From assembly GCA_002297665.1 (NCBI GenBank), contig DBMS01000134.1, positions 1-20,460 of the forward strand: a stretch of 20,460 nucleotides of DNA, read 5' to 3'. Below the pieces are notes generated by a model. It ran no database searches. It saw nothing but the letters and a program-made list of their open reading frames with translations, and was not told where the DNA came from. Source of the DNA: Holophagaceae bacterium UBA692 (GTDB lineage Bacteria > Acidobacteriota > Holophagae > Holophagales > Holophagaceae). Shown here one piece after another: positions 8,999-15,201 of this stretch; the first letter of the stretch is position 1, and each line of letters opens with the position of its first letter. A program made the position numbers and the translations under genes.

Positions 8999-10990
8999 TC
9001 AGGAAATGTCGTACTGGTGCATCTTCCGGTAGAGCAGCGGCCGGGAGATGCCCAGGAGCTTGGCGGCCTGGGCCTTGTTGTTGTTGGTGCGGGCCAGGGC
9101 GAAGCCGATGGCGCGGCGTTCGGCCTTCTCCACCACCTCGTCCATGGTGCATTCCTCGTTCTCGCAGACCTGGCCCGAACTGGAGCCGACGCCCTGGAGG
9201 ATCATGCGCACCTGGTCCTCGCTGATGAGGTTGTCCCTCACGATGGTGAAGGTGCGCTCGAGGACGTTGTGCAGCTCCCGGATGTTGCCGGGCCACGCGT
9301 AGTCCTGGAGCAGGTGCTTGGCCCCTTCGGTGAGGAACTTGTTGGTGATGCCGTGGGTCTTCTGCAGGTCGAGCCAGAACAGCTTGGCAAGGGCCTTCAC
9401 GTCGCCGGGGCGGTCCCGCAGGGGCGGGATGACGATGGGGATGACGTTGAGGCGGAAGAAGAGGTCGCGGCGGAACTTCTTCTGCTCCACCATGGCCCAC
9501 AGGTCCTGGTTGGTGGCGGCGATGACGCGGATGTCCACGGGCATGGTGCCTTCGCCCCCCACCCTGTCGATCTCCCGCTCCTGGAGGACGCGCAGCAGCC
9601 TGGCCTGGGCGGAAAGCGGCATGTCGCCGATCTCGTCCAGGAAGATCGTGCCGGTGTCGGCCAGCTCGAACTTGCCGGCCCGGCCCCCCTTCCGGGCGCC
9701 GGTGAAGGCGCCGTCCTCGTAGCCGAAGAGCTCGCTCTCGATGAGGGTCTCGGTGATGGCCGAGCAGTTGACCCGCACGAAGGGACGGTTGTACCTCGGG
9801 CTGAGGTTGTGGATTGCGTGGGCGTACACCTCCTTGCCCACCCCGCTTTCGCCCAGGAGGAGGATGGTGGAGGCGGTGGGAGCGCCCATCATGGCGCGTT
9901 CCTTGGCCAGGAGGCTGGTCTCGCAGGTCGCGACGATGTCCTCGAAGGAGAACCGGGTGTCGGAATGGGACTTGCCCTTGCTCTTGCGAAGGGCCTCCAG
10001 CTCCATCTGGAGCCGCTTGGCCTTGAGGGCCAGGCGCTGGATCTCCTGGAAGTCCTGGAACACGATCTTGCCCACGGCCCCCAGGCACTTCCCGTCCTTG
10101 AAGATGGGAACGCGGCTCACCACGTACTCGTGGCCGCCGATGGTCTGGATCTCGTCCACCTCGGGCACGCCGGTCCGGGCGACGATGTGCATGCGCGTGT
10201 TGTCGATGACCTCGGTGACGGGGTGGCCTTCGGACTGCTCCCGGGTCAGGTGGTGGATCCTCAGGAAGCTCTCGTTCACCAGGGTGATGATCCCCCGGGA
10301 GTCGACCACCTGCAGCCCATCCACCGTGTCCAGCACCCGCTTGAGGACGTCCACCTCGTCCAGCGCCTCCCGGTACCCCTGGCCGAGCTGGGCGGTGAGC
10401 TCGAAGAGCACCAGGGCCCCGATGCCCGCGTCGCCGGGGCGCACGCGCAGGACCATGAACGCGCGCTGCCGGTTCTGCACGAACCAGAAGGAGACGGGTC
10501 CCTGGTCCTCTTCCGGGGCCACGGGATGGCCGGGCAGAAGGTCCTCCACGCGCACGCCGGCCGCCGGAAAGAGGCCCGGGAAGGCCGCGCGCAGGGAGGA
10601 ATTGGCGAACAGCACCCGGTCCGCGCCGTCCGTGAGGGCCACCATGGGCTTCTGGACGCCCGCGAGCATCGCGTGGAGCATCTCGCGCCAGAGGCCGTCC
10701 GGGGAGGGGGGAGTCTCCCCGCCGGGGGCCTCCAGGTGGGCGCCCACGGTCTCGCCCGGCGCCCAGCTCCCGCCGTTGCGCAAGCGCGCAAGGTAGCCCA
10801 TCAGGTCGAAGGCGCCGCGGGGCTCGCCGTCGCTTCCGGCCACGGCCACCGAGGTGCGGCCCGTTACCAGGAGGAGCTCGACGGCCTCATCCACGGCGCA
10901 ATCACTTGACACCATCGGAAAGCACGCCGCTTTCCCATGGGGGGAGTGGATAGGCATGGGATGGATTATCCCAGGCATCCGCTCCCCCAT
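8999..10990 (-). CDS. Sigma-54-dependent enhancer-binding regulator of the hpd operon
   Basis: A bacterial enhancer-binding protein that would open sigma-54 promoters by ATP hydrolysis. From the N-terminus there is a CBS-like segment (about 30-70), two PAS-like regions (about 105-200 and 215-320), a AAA+ domain and a Fis-type helix-turn-helix. The AAA+ domain has Walker A GESGVGKE at about 380-387, GAFTGA at 427-432 (the sigma-54 contact loop, intact) and Walker B IFLDEIGD. The C-terminal DNA-binding segment reads NKAQAAKLLGISRPLLYRK. The best start is ATG at 10990, behind GGGGAGG; later in-frame ATGs at 10978, 10957 and 10915 are possible. The open frame continues upstream across the porin gene, but that part is a shadow. 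No response-regulator receiver domain is present, so it probably senses a small molecule directly. It lies 32 bases after the porin gene. Confidence 0.92.
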   Translation of the reverse strand: MGERMPGIIHPMPIHSPHGKAACFPMVSSDCAVDEAVELLLVTGRTSVAVAGSDGEPRGAFDLMGYLARLRNGGSWAPGETVGAHLEAPGGETPPSPDGLWREMLHAMLAGVQKPMVALTDGADRVLFANSSLRAAFPGLFPAAGVRVEDLLPGHPVAPEEDQGPVSFWFVQNRQRAFMVLRVRPGDAGIGALVLFELTAQLGQGYREALDEVDVLKRVLDTVDGLQVVDSRGIITLVNESFLRIHHLTREQSEGHPVTEVIDNTRMHIVARTGVPEVDEIQTIGGHEYVVSRVPIFKDGKCLGAVGKIVFQDFQEIQRLALKAKRLQMELEALRKSKGKSHSDTRFSFEDIVATCETSLLAKERAMMGAPTASTILLLGESGVGKEVYAHAIHNLSPRYNRPFVRVNCSAITETLIESELFGYEDGAFTGARKGGRAGKFELADTGTIFLDEIGDMPLSAQARLLRVLQEREIDRVGGEGTMPVDIRVIAATNQDLWAMVEQKKFRRDLFFRLNVIPIVIPPLRDRPGDVKALAKLFWLDLQKTHGITNKFLTEGAKHLLQDYAWPGNIRELHNVLERTFTIVRDNLISEDQVRMILQGVGSSSGQVCENEECTMDEVVEKAERRAIGFALARTNNNKAQAAKLLGISRPLLYRKMHQYDIS

Positions 10991-11022
10991 CAAGGAACAC
11001 CTCCCCGTGGCCGGCACCATGC

Positions 11023-12354
11023 TCAGATCCGCGTCCTGAACGTGTACGTCACTTCCATGCGGAAGAAATAACCGGGATCCTGGGCGCCGTAGAAGCTGCC
11101 CGGGGTGAGGCGCTCGTAGAGCACGTGCCCCTTGAAGCTGTCGTTGAGCTTGTAGTCGGCCCGAACCTGGGCGAGCCCGCCGCGGTCCTTGCCAGAGCCG
11201 AACTGCCCGGCCACGGCGGCCGGGGCCTCCATGGCGGACATCTTGTAGTAGGTGGCCCGCAGGTCGAAGTTCCGCGCGGGCGTCACGCGCACCTCGGCCT
11301 CGAACATCCCGGTGTTGGTCCAGTAGCCCACGCCCTTCTCGGCGGGCTGGGAGTAGATGTAGAGTTCGCTCCACTTGGGCCAGCGGCTGAAGAGCGGATC
11401 CCAGCCCCCGATCTTGTCCGAGTGGGGATCGGTGCCCGAAAGGACGGTGTAGCCCAGCGAGACGCGGGGCTTCCAGGAGGCCTCGAAGGCCTTCTTCACG
11501 CGGGCGTAGCCGCCGTAGGCGCCGATGTCCTTGGAGGCCAGGTTCTGGGCGGGGTTGGCGGCCTGGGTCCCGAACTGGTAGGCCAGCTCCGCGTTGGCGG
11601 ACCAGCCGCCCCCGAAGGCGCGGTCCACGCGGCCGCCCACGGTGCCCAGGTGCCGGTCGGGCTGGAACATGGCGTTGGTCCTGGCCCGGTAGTCGTTGGT
11701 CTCGGTCTTGTAGACGGCGTAGGCGTCGATCTGCGTGTCCTTGATCTCCTTGCCCGTGTAGTAGAGGGCCAGGGCCTGCTCGTCCCACTCGGTGAGCCGC
11801 TGCACCAGGTTGAGGTCGTTGGGGTCGTTGAGCCGGGGCAGGTATTTGTCCTGTCTGGGGTTGGAAATGGCGATGAACTCCAGCTTCGAGGCTTTGCCCA
11901 GGCTGCGGGTGAGGTCGATGGCGTTCATGTAGGCGCACCGGGAGCCGTCCAGGGCGCTGCCGTCCATGAAGACGAAGCCTTCGCCGCGCATGATGTCCTG
12001 GCGGCCGGCCTTCACGGACCAGCCCGGCAGGAAGCGCCAGTTGACGGACAGGGTCTCGAAGAAGATCTGCCGGCCGTTGTAGGCCGCGTCGGGCCGCACC
12101 ACCTTGCGGTTCTCCTGCGCGACGCCGGCGGCCAGCTCCAGGTCCTTGCCCAGGTTGTACTGGGCCCAGAGGCGGGTCCGCATGCGGTAGTGGAGGTGGC
12201 CGTCGTTGATCTTGTCGCTGTGGTCGGTGATGTTGTTCCAGGCCTCGGAGCGCACGCGCTCCTCGAAGCCCAGGTCGAGGGTGTTGGGCGCCTGGGCCGA
12301 CAGCGCGAGCGTGGCCGCCAGCGCGGGCACGAAAGACCTGCATGACAATCGCAT
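11023..12354 (-). CDS. Outer-membrane beta-barrel porin (alginate-export-family-like)
   Basis: A 443-residue exported protein. The ATG at 12354 has GGAG five bases upstream; an in-frame GTG two codons earlier is possible. A signal peptide (MRLSCRSFVPALAATLALS) is cleaved near AQA. The rest is a series of amphipathic strands rich in alternating aromatic and charged residues, ending in an antiparallel strand (YFFRMEVTYTFRTRI) as expected of an outer-membrane barrel. The motif LSVNWRFLPGWSVKAGRQ followed by GEGFVFMDGSALDGSR resembles the alginate-export (AlgE-like) porin family, many of whose members carry substrates other than alginate. It begins 28 bases after the hpdA stop. In this operon it most likely lets the aromatic acid cross the outer membrane, which is inference. 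Confidence 0.8.
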   Translation of the reverse strand: MRLSCRSFVPALAATLALSAQAPNTLDLGFEERVRSEAWNNITDHSDKINDGHLHYRMRTRLWAQYNLGKDLELAAGVAQENRKVVRPDAAYNGRQIFFETLSVNWRFLPGWSVKAGRQDIMRGEGFVFMDGSALDGSRCAYMNAIDLTRSLGKASKLEFIAISNPRQDKYLPRLNDPNDLNLVQRLTEWDEQALALYYTGKEIKDTQIDAYAVYKTETNDYRARTNAMFQPDRHLGTVGGRVDRAFGGGWSANAELAYQFGTQAANPAQNLASKDIGAYGGYARVKKAFEASWKPRVSLGYTVLSGTDPHSDKIGGWDPLFSRWPKWSELYIYSQPAEKGVGYWTNTGMFEAEVRVTPARNFDLRATYYKMSAMEAPAAVAGQFGSGKDRGGLAQVRADYKLNDSFKGHVLYERLTPGSFYGAQDPGYFFRMEVTYTFRTRI

Positions 12355-12382
12355 GTTCACTCCAATGGGTTCGGGGCGGGGT

Positions 12383-13333
12383 TCAGAAGGGGGTTTCCCA
12401 GCCGGTGTAGCAGGTGATGCCCTCTTCCTTGACCCACTGGGCGTGGGGCGCCAGTTCCTCGCGGGTCATTCCGGGCATGTCCTTGAAGGCGTATTCCCGT
12501 CCCACCTGGCGCCACTTGGATTCGCTGAGCCGGTGGAAGGGGAGGAGGTTGATGACCTCCAGGCCGCACGCCTTGACGTACCGCGCGGTGGCGCGGATGT
12601 TCTCCTCGGAGTCGTTCCATCCGGGGATCACGGGGATGCGGACCACCACGAAGCAGTCCAGGTCCGATTCGCCCAGCAGCTTGAGGTTCTTCAGGGTGAG
12701 CGCGTTGTCCGCTCCGGTCTTCGCCTTGTGGGCGACGGGATCCATGTTCTTGATGTCCACGAAGATCCAGTTCAGCAGGGACGCGGCTTCCATGAAGTAG
12801 TCCGAGGGCAGGCTGGCGGTGGTCTCGATGCAGGTGTTGATGCGGATCTCCCGGCATCGCCGGAGCAGGGGCAGCATGAAGTTCTTCTGCAGAAGCGGCT
12901 CGCCTCCGGAGAAGGTCATCCCCCCGCCCGAACCCCAGTAGTGGCGGTCCCGCTGGGCGATGGCGATGATCTGTTCGACGGTGTAGAGCTTTCCGCTGAG
13001 CACGTTGCCTTCGTGGTAGCAGGTGCTCACGCATTCGTAGGTGGTGCAGGCCTCGCACAGGGCGCGGTCGAAGACCTCGAGGCCGTCGGCCCCAAGGGAG
13101 ATGGCTCCCCTGGGGCAGGCCTGCATGCATTGGCCGCAGTGGGCGCACCGCTGTTCCCGGTGCATGACCACGGCCTTCTTGAAGAGTCCTTCGGGATTGC
13201 AGCACCACTCGCAGGCGAAGGGACATCCGTTGAGGAACACGGTCGTGCGCGTTCCGGGGCCGTCGTGCACCGAATGGGCCTGGATATCGAAGATGAGCCC
13301 TCTGGGCGTGGACGGATCGGTCGGGATGTTCAC
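12383..13333 (-). CDS. hpdA: Glycyl radical enzyme activase, 4-hydroxyphenylacetate decarboxylase type
   Basis: A radical-SAM enzyme that would abstract hydrogen from the conserved glycine of HpdB to make the glycyl radical. It starts at GTG (13333) with AGGAGG six bases upstream. The radical-SAM cluster motif CX3CX2C is Cys37, Cys41, Cys44 (GCPFACEWC). It is followed by an inserted ferredoxin-like domain with two further [4Fe-4S] sites: Cys63/66/69/73 and Cys93/96/101/105. GGGMTFSGGEPLLQ holds the SAM-binding GGEP motif. The 316-residue length and the two-cluster insert match the clostridial HpdA activase class. It lies 16 bases after the MFS gene, rather than directly after hpdC as in Clostridioides difficile. 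Confidence 0.93.
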   Translation of the reverse strand: MNIPTDPSTPRGLIFDIQAHSVHDGPGTRTTVFLNGCPFACEWCCNPEGLFKKAVVMHREQRCAHCGQCMQACPRGAISLGADGLEVFDRALCEACTTYECVSTCYHEGNVLSGKLYTVEQIIAIAQRDRHYWGSGGGMTFSGGEPLLQKNFMLPLLRRCREIRINTCIETTASLPSDYFMEAASLLNWIFVDIKNMDPVAHKAKTGADNALTLKNLKLLGESDLDCFVVVRIPVIPGWNDSEENIRATARYVKACGLEVINLLPFHRLSESKWRQVGREYAFKDMPGMTREELAPHAQWVKEEGITCYTGWETPF

Positions 13334-13349
13334 CTTGCCTCCTTCGCGG

Positions 13350-14810
13350 CTATTTGTTGAATTCCGGTTCCAGGGGCAGCTTGGACGAGGCGGCCTTGCG
13401 GTACTCGGCCTTGAGCGGCAGGGTGGAGGCCAGCAGGATGGAGACGGCGAAGGCGCAGAGCGCGAACCAGATGGAGTACGTGTACTTGCCGGAGAAGTCC
13501 TTCAGCCAGCCGCCGACGTAGGAACCCAGGAAGGGCCCGATGCCCATGACGATCATCGTGGCCAGGCCCCAGATCTTGCCCAGGGTCTTGCGGCCGTAGA
13601 TGGCGCCGGTGTAGCCCACCACCCCGCCGGGGACGATGGCCCAGTAGATGGCGAAGATGACGCAGGCGATGTAGGCGAAGACGTCGCCCGAGGGGCTCGC
13701 CAGCAGCAGGAGGCAGGCGATGACGCCCGTGGCGGGGCCGACGAGGAGCATGATCTTGCGGCCCTTGGCCTCGACGCCCACGCGCTGCACGACCATGTCG
13801 GCCACCTTGCCCATGATGGGCATGGAGAAGATGCCCACCAGGCCGATGAGGGCGTAGATGTTGGTGGCCTTCTTGAGGTTGTAGCCTACGTCCTGGGTCC
13901 AGTAGCTCACCACCTGGGTCCAGATGAGGAACTCGCCCATCATGCTGGTGAGGAAGGTGAGGATGCCGCCCCAGATGGCGTACCTGGAGAAGGCTTCGCC
14001 GACGCTCCAGTCCACTTCGGCCGCCGCGGCGGTGCCGGGGGCGGCGGGGATGGCGCCGAAGGGCTTCAGCCCGTAGCGCTCGGGGGACTGCTTGGCCACG
14101 AGGACGGCCACCACCAGGGCGATCAGGACGATGACGCCCAGGATCGTCATCTGGTACCGCCAGGCGTGCTCGAGGCCCTGGAGGGCGCTCTTCACGTCGG
14201 GCAGGGCCAGGACGGAGGGATCCTTGAGCTTGTCCGCCACGGCCAGGGCCAGCTGCTTGGGGGCCATGGCCGCGCCGCCCTCGACCAGGGGCCGGATGGC
14301 GCCGTCGAGCTTGGCCTGGCTGGCGGAAAGGGTCGGCTTGACCACCTGGGCAAGCACGAACTGGGCCATGGGGCCGCCGGCGAAGGCGAATCCCCACATG
14401 GTGGCGTAGGACTTGCCGATGTACCACTTTCGCACCGAGACGGTGGAGGTGACCCACAGCATGCCCGTGGCGATGCCGCCCAGGAGGCCGAAGGAGAAGA
14501 GGTAGGCCAGGTGGGAATCGATGCGGGCGGTGAGGACGAAGCCCAGGGCGCCGAACACGGCGGCCACGGCATACACGGGCTTGGTGCCCCACTTGTCCAG
14601 GATCATGCCGCTGAAGTAGGCGGCCACGGCGTAGACGACCATCATGAGCGAGTAGCCCAGGGTCACTTCGGCGGTGGTCCAGCCCAGGGTGACGGCCATG
14701 GGCCCCTTGAGGATGGCGAAGGTGGCGCGGTATCCGAACAGGCAGAACACCGCCAGCCAGGAGGCGAAGACCACCGACCAGCCGTAGAATTTCGCGTTTC
14801 TGTCTTCCAT
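13350..14810 (-). CDS. MFS transporter (OxlT-like), probable arylacetate carrier
   Basis: A 12-helix major facilitator protein of 486 residues from the ATG at 14810, which has GGGAG eight bases upstream. The frame is open further to a TTG at 14864, but helix 1 (YGWSVVFASWLAVFCLFGY) starts just after the ATG. The sequence resembles the oxalate/formate antiporter group, with YSLMMVVYAVAAYFSGMILDKWG as helix 2 and loop. An unusual loop of about 60 mostly polar residues (about 158-217) lies between helices 5 and 6, predicted outside the membrane. The gene sits between hpdC and hpdA, which strongly suggests it imports the decarboxylase substrate. Anion import followed by proton-consuming decarboxylation could help maintain the proton gradient; that is inference. 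Confidence 0.85.
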   Translation of the reverse strand: MEDRNAKFYGWSVVFASWLAVFCLFGYRATFAILKGPMAVTLGWTTAEVTLGYSLMMVVYAVAAYFSGMILDKWGTKPVYAVAAVFGALGFVLTARIDSHLAYLFSFGLLGGIATGMLWVTSTVSVRKWYIGKSYATMWGFAFAGGPMAQFVLAQVVKPTLSASQAKLDGAIRPLVEGGAAMAPKQLALAVADKLKDPSVLALPDVKSALQGLEHAWRYQMTILGVIVLIALVVAVLVAKQSPERYGLKPFGAIPAAPGTAAAAEVDWSVGEAFSRYAIWGGILTFLTSMMGEFLIWTQVVSYWTQDVGYNLKKATNIYALIGLVGIFSMPIMGKVADMVVQRVGVEAKGRKIMLLVGPATGVIACLLLLASPSGDVFAYIACVIFAIYWAIVPGGVVGYTGAIYGRKTLGKIWGLATMIVMGIGPFLGSYVGGWLKDFSGKYTYSIWFALCAFAVSILLASTLPLKAEYRKAASSKLPLEPEFNK

Positions 14811-14823
14811 GAGAATGGCTCCC

Positions 14824-14848
14824 ATCTGTGACGCAATTGGTGTCAGAT
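14824..14848. promoter_or_regulatory. Imperfect dyad just upstream of the MFS start
   Basis: Outer arms ATCTG and CAGAT (14824-14828 and 14844-14848) and inner arms TGAC and GTCA (14829-14832 and 14842-14845) surround an AATT-containing centre. It could be an operator or only a chance dyad; no promoter is evident beside it. Confidence 0.18.
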
Positions 14849-14872
14849 TTTCCCCCTTCCGCAAACCTTCCC

Positions 14873-14899
14873 GGCGCCCGCGGGGTTGCCGCGGGGGCC
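14873..14899 (-). terminator. GC-rich hairpin between hpdC and the MFS gene, no U-tract
   Basis: Inverted repeats CCCGCGG (14877-14883) and CCGCGGG (14889-14895) form a perfect 7-bp stem with a 5-base loop. Three more pairs extend the stem beyond one mismatch. It lies in the 116-bp gap after hpdC, the longest gap in the operon. There is no run of U after it, so it is more likely a partial terminator or an mRNA-stabilising 3' end that raises hpdBC over downstream genes than a full stop. Confidence 0.45.
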
Positions 14900-14926
14900 A
14901 GGAAGGCGGCGGAGGGGCGCCCGGGG

Positions 14927-15199
14927 TCAGCGGCCCTGGTACATCTCGCAGGTCGTGGCGACCATGTCAGGATACGCGAAGAACTTGGGGTCGTTCCTGG
15001 AGGCGTTGCACACGCCCATCTCGACGGCGTCCTTGGTGGCGGCAAACTGCTTGCAGCCCGAGCACTTGCGCAGCGGAGCGCAGTCGGGGCACTGCTCGGT
15101 GTCGCTCAGGACGATGTTCTTGGTCAGGTGGCAGATGCCCTTCGACACGTCGATGGCGGCGAAGTTCTGGCAGTCGCGGTGGTTGAGTTTCACGGTCAT
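14927..15199 (-). CDS. hpdC: 4-hydroxyphenylacetate decarboxylase small (gamma) subunit, two-cluster Fe-S protein
   Basis: A 90-residue protein whose ATG (15199) lies two bases after the hpdB stop, so translation is coupled, with its AAGGGA ribosome site inside the end of hpdB. It carries one His and seven Cys in the pattern expected for the two [4Fe-4S] clusters of the clostridial HpdC subunit: His7, Cys10, Cys23 and Cys40 for the N-terminal cluster; Cys46, Cys49, Cys64 and Cys84 for the C-terminal one. Cys37 is an extra cysteine. The two halves are HiPIP-like in the solved Clostridium scatologenes structure, where the C-terminal cluster is buried in the interface with HpdB. Most other glycyl radical enzymes lack such a subunit, so its presence is strong evidence for the HPAD class. 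Confidence 0.93.
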   Translation of the reverse strand: MTVKLNHRDCQNFAAIDVSKGICHLTKNIVLSDTEQCPDCAPLRKCSGCKQFAATKDAVEMGVCNASRNDPKFFAYPDMVATTCEMYQGR

Positions 15200-15201
15200 G
15201 G

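Noticed and set aside
10991..12343. N-terminal extension of the sigma-54 regulator frame across the porin gene
   Set aside because: The extension is Arg/Pro/Gly-rich out-of-frame translation of the porin. Regulator homology begins only near 10915 and a good ribosome site precedes 10990.
14824..14848. A second sigma-54 promoter in front of the MFS gene
   Set aside because: TGACAC and TTGC are present but separated by three bases instead of five, and the GG of the -24 box is missing.
14811..14864. MFS start at TTG 14864
   Set aside because: The extra 18 residues precede any membrane helix, the codon is rare as a start, and ATG 14810 has a well-placed GGGAG.
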